From Mediterranea sp. (in: CFB group bacteria) (GTDB lineage Bacteria > Bacteroidota > Bacteroidia > Bacteroidales > Bacteroidaceae), in NCBI GenBank assembly GCA_031287715.1, contig JAITSN010000020.1, positions 1-64,000 on the forward strand: 64,000 nucleotides of DNA, written 5' to 3'. A program made the position numbers and the translations under genes. Below the pieces are notes generated by a model, which worked only from the letters and a program-made list of their open reading frames with translations, was not told where the DNA came from and searched no databases. Of the stretch, positions 42,955 through 53,328 are shown one piece after another (positions within the stretch are counted from its first letter, which is position 1; each line of letters starts with the position of its first letter).

Positions 42955-44610
42955 TTAGCCTTTGGCTTCCTGATAGAGGAAGCGCTTGATGCTTTTCTTT
43001 GGCGTTTTCTCGAATTCTTCGGGATATATCTTCATTTTGGATAGCCGGCTGTACGCAGGAAGCATGGTGTTGAGCAATACCCGGTTCTCTTCCATGACGC
43101 CTTCGATGTCTTCCGTTTTCAAGCCATGCGCAAAGGCATCGTCGAAGTCGGGATACACCAGCCCCACCAGCTTGTCGTTTTGTTGCACGACGATGCTTTC
43201 GGCCACGTAGGGCAGGTTGTTCAGTTTGTCTTCGATTTCTTCGGGGTAGATGTTTTGCCCGCTCGCCCCAAGCAGCAGGTTCTTGCTGCGCCCTTTGATG
43301 GTGACATTTCCCTTTTCGTCCATCACCGCGAGGTCGCCGGTATGCAGCCAACCGTCCTCAAGAACGGCGGCGGTGGATTCTTCGTTCTTGTAATAGCCCA
43401 GCATCACGTTAGGCCCTTTGCATACGATCTCGCCGACGATACGGGCCGGATCGGAAGATAATATCTTGACGTCCATGCGCGGCACGGCTTTGCCGCACGA
43501 CCCCGGCTTGAAAGATTTCCAGTCTTCGTAGCAAATGATCGGCCCACATTCGGTCATGCCGTAGCCTACCGTATAAGGAAATTCGATCATCTTCAGGAAA
43601 TGTTCCACATCCTGATTGAACGCGGCCCCCCCAACGATGACCGCGATAAAGTTGCCTCCGAAGGCCTGGATAACTTTTTCGCGTACCGACGCTTTGATCT
43701 TGTCATTAATAATAGGTACTCTCAGCAGTACTTTCATGGTGGGTGTTTGCAGCTTGGGCAGCACATTTTTCTTGATGATCTTCTCTATGATGAGGGGAAC
43801 GGCGATGACCAAGTTCGGTCTTACTTCGGCAAACGCCTGGAAAATGATCTTCGGGCTGGGCGTCCGGGTGAGGAAGAAGATTTGGCAGCCGATAGAAAAC
43901 TCATACAGAAATTCAAACGCGAGACCATACATATGTGCCATAGGAAGGATCGAAACGATCTTATCGCCGGGTTTCAGCGGGAGGACTTCAAAGGCAAAGG
44001 ACACGTTGGACCATAAACTCCGGAAGGGTAGCATCACCCCTTTGGAGAAGCTCGTCGTTCCCGATGTATAGTTGATAACGGCCAGCTCTTCCGCTTCTTC
44101 CTTATGGTAACAGACGTGTTCGGCTCGGAAATTCTTGGGATATTTCTTGCCGAACATCTCGTTGAGGTGTTCCCTGGCGTGCGTCAGCCTTTTGCTTCTT
44201 GAAATCAGAATCGAAAAATCCTGCACAGCCATAATGCCTTCCAGCAACGGCATGGCCGCTTCGTTCAGGTTCTCCCACGCCATCTCTCCCACGAACAGGA
44301 GTTTGGCCTCGGAGTGATTCACGATATTGTGCACATTGTCGGCTTTAAATTCGTGTAAGATCGGAACGGCTACTGCTCCGTAGGTAAGGGTGGCCAGAAA
44401 GGCAACCCCCCAATGCGAACTGTTACGGCCGCATATCGCGATCTTATCGCCTTTCACGATGCCGCTTTCTTCAAAGATAATGTGTATCTTTTCTATTTTC
44501 CGTGCTACATCTTTATATTGAAGCGTAGCTCCGTTGTAATCTGTCAGGGCGTTTAAGTCCCAATTCCTTTTGATGCTGTTTTCGATATAAGCATTGAAAC
44601 GTTGTTCCAT
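42955..44610 (-). CDS. AMP-binding long-chain acyl-CoA ligase
   Basis: 551 aa from ATG 44610 (MEQRFNAYIENSIKRNWDLN). ANL-family motifs: YTSGTTSFSKGVML (P-loop, about 190-203), GYGMTECGPIICYED (A5), DGWLHTGDLAVMDEKGNVTI (A7), and GRSKNLLLGASGQNIYPEEI (A8/A10 region). It activates a fatty acid with ATP and attaches it to CoA at the membrane face. It leads the operon with the YiiX-like and DUF4878 genes and has a full consensus promoter. Confidence 0.93.
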   Translation of the reverse strand: MEQRFNAYIENSIKRNWDLNALTDYNGATLQYKDVARKIEKIHIIFEESGIVKGDKIAICGRNSSHWGVAFLATLTYGAVAVPILHEFKADNVHNIVNHSEAKLLFVGEMAWENLNEAAMPLLEGIMAVQDFSILISRSKRLTHAREHLNEMFGKKYPKNFRAEHVCYHKEEAEELAVINYTSGTTSFSKGVMLPFRSLWSNVSFAFEVLPLKPGDKIVSILPMAHMYGLAFEFLYEFSIGCQIFFLTRTPSPKIIFQAFAEVRPNLVIAVPLIIEKIIKKNVLPKLQTPTMKVLLRVPIINDKIKASVREKVIQAFGGNFIAVIVGGAAFNQDVEHFLKMIEFPYTVGYGMTECGPIICYEDWKSFKPGSCGKAVPRMDVKILSSDPARIVGEIVCKGPNVMLGYYKNEESTAAVLEDGWLHTGDLAVMDEKGNVTIKGRSKNLLLGASGQNIYPEEIEDKLNNLPYVAESIVVQQNDKLVGLVYPDFDDAFAHGLKTEDIEGVMEENRVLLNTMLPAYSRLSKMKIYPEEFEKTPKKSIKRFLYQEAKG

Positions 44611-44638
44611 TTGTCTGCACATTTAATGTTGGCTTGTG

Positions 44639-44669
44639 CAAATATATGTCTTTATCCGATTCAAGCAAA
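44639..44669 (-). promoter_or_regulatory. Promoter of the acyl-CoA ligase operon
   Basis: On the minus strand TTTG, 19 nt, TATATTTG: a perfect match to the Bacteroidota consensus, ending 29 nt before the ATG at 44610. Confidence 0.85.
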
Positions 44670-44770
44670 TAATCCATAAGCAAAAATTTAATGCGGCCAA
44701 ATGAAGCATATATATAATGTATCAATATGAAATTTCTTGGCCGCCAAACATTATGCTAAAATGAAAAACT

Positions 44771-45060
44771 GTCTCAACCCAGTTAACGACACTTAGACGG
44801 CGTATTTGCTCCGTCAATTGAATTTACGGCGCTTAGACGGCGTATTTATCCCGTCAACAAAGTTGATGGCACTTATATTTTGTATTTATCCCGTCAACAG
44901 AGTTGATGACTTTTATATTTTGTATTTGTTCCGTCAACAGAGTTGATGACTTTTATATTTTGTATTTGTGCCGTCAACAGAGTTGATAGCGCTTATATTT
45001 TGTATTTGTCCCGTCAACAGAGTTGATGGCGCTTATACAATAATATTTGTTCCGTCAGAT
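44771..45060. repeat. Tandem array A5, 40-nt unit, about 7 copies
   Basis: CCGTCAACAG or close variants recur at 44811, 44851, 44891, 44931, 44971, 45011 and 45052: strict 40-nt steps, the last 41. TCAAC-AGA-GTTGA forms a hairpin in the central units. The first units carry TTAGACGGCGT, linking this array to A2. It lies between divergent promoters, upstream of the leu leader. Confidence 0.95.
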
Positions 45061-45201
45061 CAACTTACGGGGCTTTTATAAAAATAAATGGTGATAGTAA
45101 ACCTGGTAAATAACAAATAATAAAGTCTATGATGCTTGAATGTAATTTCGATTTGATTTTTATAAAATAAAGTTTATTTTGATAGGGAAATGACGTTTTC
45201 C

Positions 45202-45231
45202 TTTGCAGATTAAAAATAATATTTACCTTTG
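45202..45231 (+). promoter_or_regulatory. leuA: Promoter of the leucine operon
   Basis: TTTG (45202-45205), 18 nt, TACCTTTG (45224-45231). One base short of the usual spacing, but both boxes match. The transcript would start near 45238, about 28 nt before the leader peptide. Confidence 0.75.
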
Positions 45232-45265
45232 CAACGATAAAATAAAAAAGTTAATACTAAGATTA

Positions 45266-45346
45266 ATGGATGTTTTTATAGGTATTCAGTTTTGCGATAT
45301 GATCCTCCTACCGGTAATGCCGGCCGGAGGTGAGTATCGCATATAG
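45266..45346 (+). CDS. Putative leader peptide of the leucine operon
   Basis: 26 codons, too short for the ORF track: MDVFIGIQFC then DMILLPVMPAGGEYRI and TAG. It is rich in branched-chain residues (four Ile, two Leu, two Val), and the ATC-CTC-CTA run lies in the left arm of a large hairpin (45294-45340). A terminator follows 34 nt after its stop and leuA follows that. This is the layout of translation-coupled attenuation. Expression of the peptide is inferred. Confidence 0.7.
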   Translation: MDVFIGIQFCDMILLPVMPAGGEYRI

Positions 45347-45412
45347 CTTTAAGTATAAAGACGTGCAGGATAATGAAGGCCTTTCTCACTTCCAAGTGTG
45401 AAAGGTTTTTTT
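45294..45412 (+). promoter_or_regulatory. Attenuator region of the leucine operon
   Basis: First structure 45294-45340: GCGATA/TATCGC, CCTCC/GGAGG and CCGG/CCGG nest into one stable stem. Second structure 45380-45412: CCTTTC-CACTT/AAGTG-GAAAGG with TTTTTTT, an intrinsic terminator 41 nt before leuA. The first overlaps the leader peptide's Ile-Leu-Leu codons, so ribosome stalling there could change RNA folding downstream. The exact antiterminator pairing was not worked out. Confidence 0.72.
45380..45412 (+). terminator. Intrinsic terminator inside the leu leader
   Basis: CCTTTCTCACTTCCAAGTGT then GAAAGG followed by seven T. The stem has one T-T bulge. It lies before leuA, so read-through must be regulated. 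Confidence 0.88.
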
Positions 45413-45453
45413 ATGAGTGAATCGGAATGAGAATATATTAAAACAATAAAGAA

Positions 45454-46950
45454 ATGAGTGACAGATTATTTGTTTTCGATACAACATTGCGCGACGGCGA
45501 ACAGGTGCCAGGCTGCCAATTGAACACAGTAGAGAAGATCCAGGTGGCAAAAGCGCTGGAAGCGCTGGGAGTAGACGTGATCGAGGCTGGTTTTCCCGTG
45601 TCCAGCCCGGGAGATTTCAATTCGGTGATCGAAATATCGAAAGCGGTGACGTGGCCGACGATTTGCGCCCTGACCCGCGCCGTGCAGAAAGACATCGAGG
45701 TGGCGGCCGAAGCGCTGCGGTATGCAAAACGCAAGCGGATCCACACGGGCATCGGTACGTCCGACTCCCACATCAAATATAAGTTCAATTCAAACCGCGA
45801 AGAGATCATCGAACGCGCGGTTGCCGCGGTGAAGTATGCGCGCCGGTTTGTGGACGATGTGGAGTTTTATGCAGAGGATGCAGGGCGTACGGACAACGAA
45901 TACCTGGCAAGGGTGATCGAAGCCGTGATCGGGGCGGGAGCCACCGTTGTGAATATTCCCGATACGACGGGCTATTGCCTGCCGGACGAATATGGCGCGA
46001 AGATCCGGTACTTGGTCGAGCATGTGGGCAATATTGATAAGGCGGTCATCTCTACCCATTGTCATAATGATTTGGGCATGGCGACGGCAAATACGATGAG
46101 TGGCGTGCTGAACGGCGCCCGCCAAGTGGAAGTCACGATCAACGGCATCGGCGAGCGCGCCGGAAACACGGCCCTGGAAGAAGTTGCCATGATCTTGAAA
46201 AGCCACCACGAGATACAAATCGAAACCAACATCAACACACAGAAGATCTATCCGGTGAGCCGCATGGTCTCAAGCCTGATGAACATGCCGGTACAGCCGA
46301 ACAAAGCGATTGTGGGGCGCAATGCTTTCGCACATTCTTCGGGCATCCATCAAGACGGGGTGCTGAAGAATATGCAAACGTATGAGATCATCAACCCGCG
46401 CGACGTGGGCATCGACGACAGCTCGATTGTGCTGACGGCCCGCAGCGGCCGCGCGGCGTTGAAGCACCGCCTTTCCGTTCTGGGCGTGGAGCCATCCATA
46501 GAGAAGCTGGACGAGATCTACGAGCAGTTCCTGCGGCTGGCCGACCGCAAGAAAGACATCAACGATGATGATATTTTGGTGCTGGCAGGAGCCAACCGCA
46601 GCCAGAACCGCAGGGTTAAGATGGAATACCTGCAAGTGACCAGCGGCGTGGGCGTGCGCTCGGTAGCCAGCCTGGGACTGAATATTGCAGGCGAAAAGTT
46701 TGAAGCCGCCGCCGGTGGAAACGGGCCGGTGGATGCCGCGATCAAGGCGCTGAAAAAGATCATCGACCGCCAAATGACCCTGAAAGAGTTTACCATCCAG
46801 GCCATCAGCAAAGGCAGCGACGACGTGGGCAAGGTACACATGCAAGTGGAATATAACGACCAGATGTATTATGGCTTCGGAGCGAATACGGATATTATCG
46901 CCGCCTCGGTGGAAGCCTACATTGATTGTATAAACAAGTTCGTGAAGTGA
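45454..46950 (+). CDS. leuA: 2-isopropylmalate synthase
   Basis: 498 aa. Condenses acetyl-CoA with 2-oxoisovalerate, the first step of leucine synthesis. TIM-barrel motifs: [16 protein letters not shown] (metal/catalytic Arg-Asp), [28 protein letters not shown] (metal-binding HxH) and [14 protein letters not shown]. The C-terminal regulatory domain (from about 390) contains [14 protein letters not shown] and is expected to bind leucine. It is the first structural gene after the attenuator. Confidence 0.96.
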   Translation: MSDRLFVFDTTLRDGEQVPGCQLNTVEKIQVAKALEALGVDVIEAGFPVSSPGDFNSVIEISKAVTWPTICALTRAVQKDIEVAAEALRYAKRKRIHTGIGTSDSHIKYKFNSNREEIIERAVAAVKYARRFVDDVEFYAEDAGRTDNEYLARVIEAVIGAGATVVNIPDTTGYCLPDEYGAKIRYLVEHVGNIDKAVISTHCHNDLGMATANTMSGVLNGARQVEVTINGIGERAGNTALEEVAMILKSHHEIQIETNINTQKIYPVSRMVSSLMNMPVQPNKAIVGRNAFAHSSGIHQDGVLKNMQTYEIINPRDVGIDDSSIVLTARSGRAALKHRLSVLGVEPSIEKLDEIYEQFLRLADRKKDINDDDILVLAGANRSQNRRVKMEYLQVTSGVGVRSVASLGLNIAGEKFEAAAGGNGPVDAAIKALKKIIDRQMTLKEFTIQAISKGSDDVGKVHMQVEYNDQMYYGFGANTDIIAASVEAYIDCINKFVK

Positions 46951-46979
46951 AAGAAAAAATAAACAAAACATTGACTCTT

Positions 46980-48407
46980 ATGACTGAAAAAAATAAGAAT
47001 GGGCAGAATGAACCTCAAACGCTGTTTGATAAAATATGGAACGCCCATATAGTGGCTAAAGTGGAAGACGGACCCACGCAATTGTATATCGACAGGCTTT
47101 ACTGTCATGAAGTAACCACCCCGCAGGCTTTCGCAGGGCTGCGCCGGCGGGGCATCCGATGCCTCCGCCCGGAAAAAATCTATTGCATGCCCGACCATAA
47201 TACGCCGACGCACAACCAGGACAAACCGATCGAAGACCCCATATCCAAAACACAGGTGGATACCCTGGCCCAAAATGCGGCAGACTTCGGCCTGAACCAT
47301 TTCGGGATGATGCACCCCAAGAATGGAATCATCCATGTGGTTGGCCCGGAAAGAGGATTGACCCTGCCGGGGATGACCATTGTGTGCGGCGACTCCCACA
47401 CTTCGACCCACGGAGCAATGGGAGCGGTGGCCTTTGGCATCGGCACCAGCGAGGTGGAGATGGTGATGGCTTCGCAATGTGTTCTCCAGGCCAAGCCGAA
47501 AACCATGCGGATTGCCGTTGAAGGCAAGCCGGGCCGGGGAGTCACAGCCAAAGACATGGCACTTTATATCATAGCCCGGATGACGACCGGCGGCGCCACC
47601 GGATACTTTGTGGAATACGCAGGAGAGGCCGTACGCAACTTATCTATGGAAGGACGCCTGACCCTTTGCAACCTGAGCATCGAGATGGGCGCGCGTGGCG
47701 GAATGATCGCCCCCGATGAGGTGACGGCAGATTACATCAAAGGCCGCGAGTATGCTCCGGCCGGTGCGGACTGGGATAAAGCCGTGGCGTATTGGAAAAC
47801 ATTGAAGACAGACGAAGGCGCGTCGTTCGATGAAGACATCGTCCTACAGGCCAAAGATATTGAGCCGATGATTACCTATGGAACAAACCCGGGCATGGGC
47901 ATGGGGATCACCGGCCGTATCCCCGCAATGGAAAGCGTGCCCGAAACCGGCCGCATCTCCTACGCCAAGTCGTTGGAATATATGGGATTCAAAGCCGGCG
48001 AGTCGTTGATAGGAAAGAAGGTCGACTACGTATTCCTGGGTTCTTGCACCAACGGGCGCATCGAAGACTTCCGCGACTTTGCCGCTTTGGTGAAAGGCAA
48101 AAAGAAAGCGGATGGCCTTGTGGCCTGGCTCGTTCCGGGGTCGTGGATGGTAGACGCCCAAATAAAAGAAGAAGGGCTGGATAAGATTTTGGCGGAAGCC
48201 GGCTTTGAACTTCGCCAGCCGGGCTGCTCGGCTTGTCTGGCTATGAACGACGACAAAATACCTGCGGGGAAATATGCCGTGTCTACCTCAAACAGAAACT
48301 TTGAAGGCAGGCAAGGGCCGGGCGCGCGCACGTTGCTGGCCAGTCCGCCGGTAGCCGCCGCCGCCGCCGTAACAGGAGTTATAACCGACCCGAGAACATT
48401 AAAATAA
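46980..48407 (+). CDS. leuC: 3-isopropylmalate dehydratase large subunit
   Basis: 475 aa from ATG 46980; the track's start at 46926 would overlap leuA by 25 nt. Aconitase family; isomerises 2- to 3-isopropylmalate with a 4Fe-4S cluster. Landmarks: [29 protein letters not shown], cluster Cys in [13 protein letters not shown] and the pair in [13 protein letters not shown], and [19 protein letters not shown]. leuD begins 8 nt after its stop. Confidence 0.97.
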   Translation: MTEKNKNGQNEPQTLFDKIWNAHIVAKVEDGPTQLYIDRLYCHEVTTPQAFAGLRRRGIRCLRPEKIYCMPDHNTPTHNQDKPIEDPISKTQVDTLAQNAADFGLNHFGMMHPKNGIIHVVGPERGLTLPGMTIVCGDSHTSTHGAMGAVAFGIGTSEVEMVMASQCVLQAKPKTMRIAVEGKPGRGVTAKDMALYIIARMTTGGATGYFVEYAGEAVRNLSMEGRLTLCNLSIEMGARGGMIAPDEVTADYIKGREYAPAGADWDKAVAYWKTLKTDEGASFDEDIVLQAKDIEPMITYGTNPGMGMGITGRIPAMESVPETGRISYAKSLEYMGFKAGESLIGKKVDYVFLGSCTNGRIEDFRDFAALVKGKKKADGLVAWLVPGSWMVDAQIKEEGLDKILAEAGFELRQPGCSACLAMNDDKIPAGKYAVSTSNRNFEGRQGPGARTLLASPPVAAAAAVTGVITDPRTLK

Positions 48408-48415
48408 GAATCATC

Positions 48416-49009
48416 ATGAAAGAGAAATTCAACATACTGACATCCACTTGCGTGCCGCTCCCATTGGAGAACATAGATACCGACCAGATCATCCCTGCAC
48501 GCTTCCTGAAAGCTACGACAAAAGAAGGCTTCGGCGACAACCTGTTTCGCGACTGGCGCTACGACAAGCAAGGAAACAAGGTCGGATCCTTCGTTTTGAA
48601 CAATCCGGTTTACGGCGGAAAGATACTTGTTGGCGGCAAGAACTTCGGTTCGGGATCAAGCCGCGAGCACGCCGCCTGGGCCATAGCCGGCCACGGCTTC
48701 CGCGTGGTGGTATCGAGCTTCTTTGCCGATATATTCCGCAACAACGCCCTGAACAACTTTGTGCTTCCGGTGATGGTTAGCGACGCGTTCCTGTCGGAAC
48801 TGTTCGAAACCATCAACAAAAACCCCAAAGCCGAAGTAGAGGTAAACCTCCCCCTACAAACCATAACAAACAGATCAACAGCCGGGAGCGAACGGTTTGA
48901 AATCAACGCCTACAAAAAGCATTGCTTAGAAAACGGGCTGGACGACATCGACTTCCTGCTGACCAACAAAGACAAGATAGAGGCATGGGAAGAAAAAGCG
49001 TTAAAATAG
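48416..49009 (+). CDS. leuD: 3-isopropylmalate dehydratase small subunit
   Basis: 197 aa, normal length. The swivelling domain of the LeuCD isomerase. Motifs: PLPLENIDTDQIIPARFLK, KNFGSGSSREHAAWAIAGHG and FADIFRNNALNNFVLPV. It sits directly after leuC, and the next gene, the LeuA paralogue, overlaps its end by about 25 nt. Confidence 0.97.
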   Translation: MKEKFNILTSTCVPLPLENIDTDQIIPARFLKATTKEGFGDNLFRDWRYDKQGNKVGSFVLNNPVYGGKILVGGKNFGSGSSREHAAWAIAGHGFRVVVSSFFADIFRNNALNNFVLPVMVSDAFLSELFETINKNPKAEVEVNLPLQTITNRSTAGSERFEINAYKKHCLENGLDDIDFLLTNKDKIEAWEEKALK

Positions 49010-50517
49010 AACTCATGGACACAACACTCCGCGACGGCGAGCAAACCAGCGGAGTGTCTTTCGTTCCACACGAAAAACTGATGATAGCACGTCTGCTTCT
49101 GGAAGAACTGAAAGTAGACCGCATCGAAGTTGCCTCGGCGCGGGTTTCTGACGGCGAATTTGATGCCGTAAAGATGATTTGCGACTGGGCCGCCCGCAGA
49201 AACATCCTGCAACGGGTGGAGGTCTTGGGATTTATTGACGGGCGGACTTCATTGGAATGGATCCAGCAAGCAGGCTGCCGTGTGATCAACCTGCTGTGCA
49301 AAGGATCATTGAAGCATTGCACCTGCCAGCTGAGAAAGACACCGGACGAACATACGGCAGGCATCATCGACGTTGTTCGCTATGCCGACGAAATGGACAT
49401 TGACGTAAATGTCTACCTGGAAGACTGGAGCAACGGAATGAAACATTCCCCCGAATATGTGTTCCAGCTGATGGACGCACTCAAAGACACGGCCGTCAAA
49501 CGGTTTATGCTGCCCGATACCCTGGGAGTGCTCAATCCGCTGGAAGTAATAGAATATATGCGCAAGATGATCAAGCGCTATCCCGATAAACACTTCGATT
49601 TCCATGCACACAACGACTATGACCTGGCAGTGAGCAACACACTTGCAGCCGTACTGAGCGGCGCCAGAGGGCTGCACACCACAATCAACGGGCTGGGCGA
49701 GCGGGCCGGCAACGCACCGCTGGCAAGCGTGCAAGCCATCCTGAAAGACCACTTCAACGCGGTGACGAGTATCGACGAAAGCTGCTTGAACGATGTGAGC
49801 CGGGTGGTTGAATCCTACTCCGGTGTGATCATCCCGGCCAATAAACCGATCGTAGGAGAAAGCGTCTTCACACAAGTTGCCGGCATACATGCCGATGGAG
49901 ACAATAAAAGCAACCTGTACTACAACGACCTGCTACCGGAACGCTTTGGACGCATACGCGAATATGCGCTTGGAAAAACATCGGGAAAGGCAAACATACG
50001 CAAGAACTTGGAAAGCCTCGGCCTTGAACTGGACGAAGAATCCATGAGCCGGGTAACCGAACGCATCATCGAGCTGGGAGACAAAAAAGAACTCGTAACA
50101 AAAGAAGATCTGCCCTACATCATCTCCGACGTCCTCAAGAGCGAAACAATGGGCTGTAAAGTTAGGCTGAAAAGCTACTTTGTAACCCTGGCGCACCGGT
50201 TGCGCCCGATGGCAACACTGAGCATAGAGATCGACGGCAAACTGTATGAAGAAAGCTCGTCCGGCGACGGACAATACGATGCCTTTGTCCGTGCCTTGCG
50301 GAAAGTGTACAAAGTAACGCTGAACCGCAAATTCCCCATGCTGATCAATTATGTGGTCAATATCCCGCCAGGAGGAAGGACGGATGCTTTTGTGCAGACG
50401 GTCATCACCTGGAGCTACAAAGACAAAGTCTTCCGTACGCGCGGGCTGGATGCCGACCAAACAGGAGCAGCCATAAAAGCCACCATTAAAATGCTCAACA
50501 TAATAGAAGAATATTAA
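48985..50517 (+). CDS. Second 2-isopropylmalate synthase family enzyme (possibly citramalate synthase)
   Basis: 510 aa from ATG 48985 ([20 protein letters not shown]); a later ATG at 49015 is possible. It has the same barrel-plus-regulatory-domain layout as leuA but different active-site neighbours: [54 protein letters not shown] and [13 protein letters not shown], with a C-terminal regulatory domain. Bacteroides leu operons often carry such a paralogue between leuD and leuB. It could make 2-isopropylmalate under different control, or citramalate for isoleucine synthesis. The sequence does not settle which. Confidence 0.85.
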   Translation: MGRKSVKIELMDTTLRDGEQTSGVSFVPHEKLMIARLLLEELKVDRIEVASARVSDGEFDAVKMICDWAARRNILQRVEVLGFIDGRTSLEWIQQAGCRVINLLCKGSLKHCTCQLRKTPDEHTAGIIDVVRYADEMDIDVNVYLEDWSNGMKHSPEYVFQLMDALKDTAVKRFMLPDTLGVLNPLEVIEYMRKMIKRYPDKHFDFHAHNDYDLAVSNTLAAVLSGARGLHTTINGLGERAGNAPLASVQAILKDHFNAVTSIDESCLNDVSRVVESYSGVIIPANKPIVGESVFTQVAGIHADGDNKSNLYYNDLLPERFGRIREYALGKTSGKANIRKNLESLGLELDEESMSRVTERIIELGDKKELVTKEDLPYIISDVLKSETMGCKVRLKSYFVTLAHRLRPMATLSIEIDGKLYEESSSGDGQYDAFVRALRKVYKVTLNRKFPMLINYVVNIPPGGRTDAFVQTVITWSYKDKVFRTRGLDADQTGAAIKATIKMLNIIEEY

Positions 50518-50534
50518 ATAATTCAAGAATAACG

Positions 50535-51605
50535 ATGAAATTGAATATTGCTGTCCTGCCGGGCGACGGAATCGGTCCCGAAATAGTCAACGTAGCACTG
50601 GATGTTACGGTTGCAGTGTGTGAGAAATTCGGCCACGGGTTGAACTACGCCCACGGCATTTGCGGCGCTGCGGCGATCGACCGGGTAGGCAATCCCTATC
50701 CGGAAGAAACACATGAACTGTGTATGAAAAGCGACGCCGTGCTGTTTGGCGCAGTGGGCGACCCGAAGTTCGACAACGACCCGCTGGCCAAAGTACGTCC
50801 CGAACAAGGCTTGCTGGCCATGCGCAAACGTCTGGGACTGTATGCAAACATCCGTCCGGTAACCACGTTCGAATCCCTGCTTCATAAATCGCCGCTGCGT
50901 GCCGACCTGGTAAGAGGCGCAGACTTTATGTGCATCCGCGAGCTGACCGGGGGCATGTACTTCGGCCGCCCGCAAGGCCGTTCGGAAGATGGAAATACGG
51001 CTTACGATACGTGTGTGTACAGTCGCGAAGAAGTAGAACGCATCGTTACGCTGGCTTATGAATATGCCATGAAGCGCCGGAAAAAAGTCACAATCGTAGA
51101 TAAAGCCAACGTGTTGGCAACCTCCCGCTTGTGGCGCGAAGTAGCCAAAGGAATCGCCCCGAAGTACCCCGAAGTAGAAACCGAATACATGTTTGTAGAC
51201 AATGCGGCCATGCGGCTGATTCAATGGCCGGCTTCGTTTGACGTCATGGTTACCGAAAATATGTTCGGCGACATCTTGACCGACGAAGCCTCGGTCATTA
51301 CCGGCTCCATGGGATTGTTGCCATCCGCTTCCATCGGAACCCATACTTCCGTATTCGAACCGATTCACGGCTCATGGCCGCAGGCGGCTGGGCAAGACAT
51401 AGCCAACCCGCTGGCCACGGTATTGTCGGCTGCGATGATGTTCGATTACGCATTCGGTTTGAAAGCCGAAGCCGGCCTGATCCGCAAGGCTGTAGACGCT
51501 TCAATGGCGGCCAATATACGTACGCGGGACATTCAAATAGAGGGTGAGAAATCTTACTCTACCTCCGAATTGGGGAAATGGATCGTTGATTATATAAAAG
51601 CATAA
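50535..51605 (+). CDS. leuB: 3-isopropylmalate dehydrogenase
   Basis: 356 aa. NAD-dependent oxidative decarboxylation of 3-isopropylmalate. Motifs: [62 protein letters not shown] and [18 protein letters not shown]. It closes the leuACD-leuA2-leuB operon. The AraC-type regulator gene starts 215 nt downstream. Confidence 0.97.
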   Translation: MKLNIAVLPGDGIGPEIVNVALDVTVAVCEKFGHGLNYAHGICGAAAIDRVGNPYPEETHELCMKSDAVLFGAVGDPKFDNDPLAKVRPEQGLLAMRKRLGLYANIRPVTTFESLLHKSPLRADLVRGADFMCIRELTGGMYFGRPQGRSEDGNTAYDTCVYSREEVERIVTLAYEYAMKRRKKVTIVDKANVLATSRLWREVAKGIAPKYPEVETEYMFVDNAAMRLIQWPASFDVMVTENMFGDILTDEASVITGSMGLLPSASIGTHTSVFEPIHGSWPQAAGQDIANPLATVLSAAMMFDYAFGLKAEAGLIRKAVDASMAANIRTRDIQIEGEKSYSTSELGKWIVDYIKA

Positions 51606-51820
51606 GTATGCTTTCTGTGAAGCATTTTATTGCCGGTTTCAACTGCGTGTACAACGCTCATTTGAAAGACTTTTAAGTTTTTCTATATCGCCTATGCAAA
51701 AAATATGAACGAAAATGTTGTGTATATAAAAAAAAAGTATGATGTTTGTAACGCCAATTGTATTTTAAATAAATACAGATGGAATAAAGAATAAAAAACG
51801 CCTTAAAACCGGTAAATTAA

Positions 51821-52279
51821 ATGAGTGATTCAGAAAATAGAAAACAAGGGAGGCCTCCTAAAAAGTATCCCTACAATATTAGGGATAAGCAGGAGAAAAA
51901 GGCAGCTTACAGAACCTTAATCAGGCCTGAGCTGGCAGATGAGTTGTATGACAAGATCATGGAGATTGTCATTATGCAGAAAAAGTATAGAGATCCTGAT
52001 TATTCGGCAAAAGCCTTGGCGAAAGAGTTGAAAACCAATACTCGCTATTTGTCGGCAGTAGTAAATTCACGCTTCGGAATGAATTATTCCTGCTTGTTGA
52101 ACAAGTACAGAGTACAGGATGCTTTACACTTGTTGACCGATAAAAGATACCTGGATAGAAATGTGGAAGAGATCAGTGCAATGGTTGGCTTTGCCAATCG
52201 CCAGTCTTTCTATGCCGCTTTTTATAAAAACATGGGTGACACACCCAACGGGTATCGTAGAAAAAACGCAAAGAAATAA
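51821..52279 (+). CDS. AraC-type helix-turn-helix regulator
   Basis: 152 aa. Basic N terminus with KQGRPPKKYP, an AT-hook-like patch, then helices leading to a C-terminal AraC domain: YSAKALAKELKTNTRYLSAV (first helix-turn-helix) and VEEISAMVGFANRQSFYAAF followed by YKNMGDTPNGYRR (second). There is no sensor domain of usual size. It follows the leucine operon with a 215-nt gap, so it is probably separate. Its targets are unknown. Confidence 0.88.
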   Translation: MSDSENRKQGRPPKKYPYNIRDKQEKKAAYRTLIRPELADELYDKIMEIVIMQKKYRDPDYSAKALAKELKTNTRYLSAVVNSRFGMNYSCLLNKYRVQDALHLLTDKRYLDRNVEEISAMVGFANRQSFYAAFYKNMGDTPNGYRRKNAKK

Positions 52280-52303
52280 TAAACTGTGTGTTTAGTGAAA
52301 GAA

Positions 52304-52341
52304 AAAGGAACTATCCCGAAAGGGGTGCTTCCTTTTTTTGT
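52304..52341 (+). terminator. Terminator after the AraC-type gene
   Basis: AAGGAA...TTCCTTTTTTT stem with an inner CCC-GAAA-GGG tetraloop hairpin and a T-run, 25 nt past the stop. Confidence 0.8.
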
Positions 52342-52387
52342 TTTAGGAACTATCGTGTTTGTGGAATGAAAAAATATCGGCGTTTTG

Positions 52388-53053
52388 ATGGAACCGAATG
52401 AAGTATTAAAAGAAATCGAAGCACAACTTCGTCTGGTAATGAACGGAGTTGCCTCTCAAATCATGCGTGAGAACGGGTTGGTATATAAGCTCAACTTTGG
52501 AGTAGAACTTCCACGCATAAAAATGATTGCCGCCGGATACGAGAAAAACCATGCGCTTGCCCAGGCGCTTTGGAAAGAAGACGTCAGGGAGTTTAAGATC
52601 CTGGCAGGAATGTTGCAACCCGTCGATACGTTCTATCATGAGATTGCAGACATCTGGGTAGAAGATATCCGGAATATTGAAATAGCCGAGCTGACCGCCA
52701 TGAACCTCTTACAGCATTTGCCTTATGCTCCGGCAAAAACGTTTCAATGGATAGCCGGCGAAAAAGAATATGTACAGGTCGCCGGATACCAAACAATAGC
52801 CCGTCTGTTGATGAAAAAGGGAAGCATGACGGAAAGAGCTTCTTCCGAACTGCTTGACCAGGCGGTGACAGCTGTACTCTCGGGTAGCTATCACGTACGG
52901 AATTCGGCCCTGCTGGCCATTCGTAAATATATGCAATACAGCCAGGATAATGCTTTTCGTGTATGCCGCATGGTGGAACATTATGCCGGGTCGGAAAATG
53001 AAATGGAACGTATGCTTTACGACGCGGCAAAAGAAGAAGCCGCGAATTTCTGA
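52388..53053 (+). CDS. HEAT-like repeat protein, DNA alkylation repair family
   Basis: 221 aa from ATG 52388; the track's TTG at 52385 precedes it by one codon. All-helical, with paired helices such as IAELTAMNLLQHLPYAPAKT and VQVAGYQTIARLLMKKGSMT, and segment DVREFKILAGMLQPVDTFYH. The layout resembles AlkD-like proteins, which remove bulky alkylated bases, but the aromatic/Asp active-site residues could not be confirmed. It may be a structural HEAT protein. Confidence 0.7.
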   Translation: MEPNEVLKEIEAQLRLVMNGVASQIMRENGLVYKLNFGVELPRIKMIAAGYEKNHALAQALWKEDVREFKILAGMLQPVDTFYHEIADIWVEDIRNIEIAELTAMNLLQHLPYAPAKTFQWIAGEKEYVQVAGYQTIARLLMKKGSMTERASSELLDQAVTAVLSGSYHVRNSALLAIRKYMQYSQDNAFRVCRMVEHYAGSENEMERMLYDAAKEEAANF

Positions 53054-53127
53054 GAATGGCCGTCTTGATCGGAAATATTGTTTTTCTCATCATCGCTTCT
53101 ATATATAATGTATATGTGTTTTTTAAA

Positions 53128-53169
53128 AGCGGCTCATTAAAGATTGGTTTAATGAGCCGCTCTGTTTTT
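53128..53169 (+). terminator. Terminator after the HEAT-like gene
   Basis: AGCGGCTCATTAAA...TTTAATGAGCCGCT, a near-perfect 14-bp stem with a GATTGG loop, then CTGTTTTTC. Confidence 0.92.
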
Positions 53170-53328
53170 CTTCCTTAATTATCAATCAACCTGACCGTAA
53201 ATAGAAAACATGTTTTGTAACATGGTTCCGTTCGTTGTTTCTGTATACTTTAATTTATAATTTGCGACCGCTTAAAAAAAAGTATGTGAAAAAACATACC
53301 GATTGTCTCATTTTAAATCTTGGATACA

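Noticed and set aside
45071-45453. A riboswitch in the leu leader
   Set aside because: No known aptamer features were recognised; a leader peptide plus terminator explains the region better.
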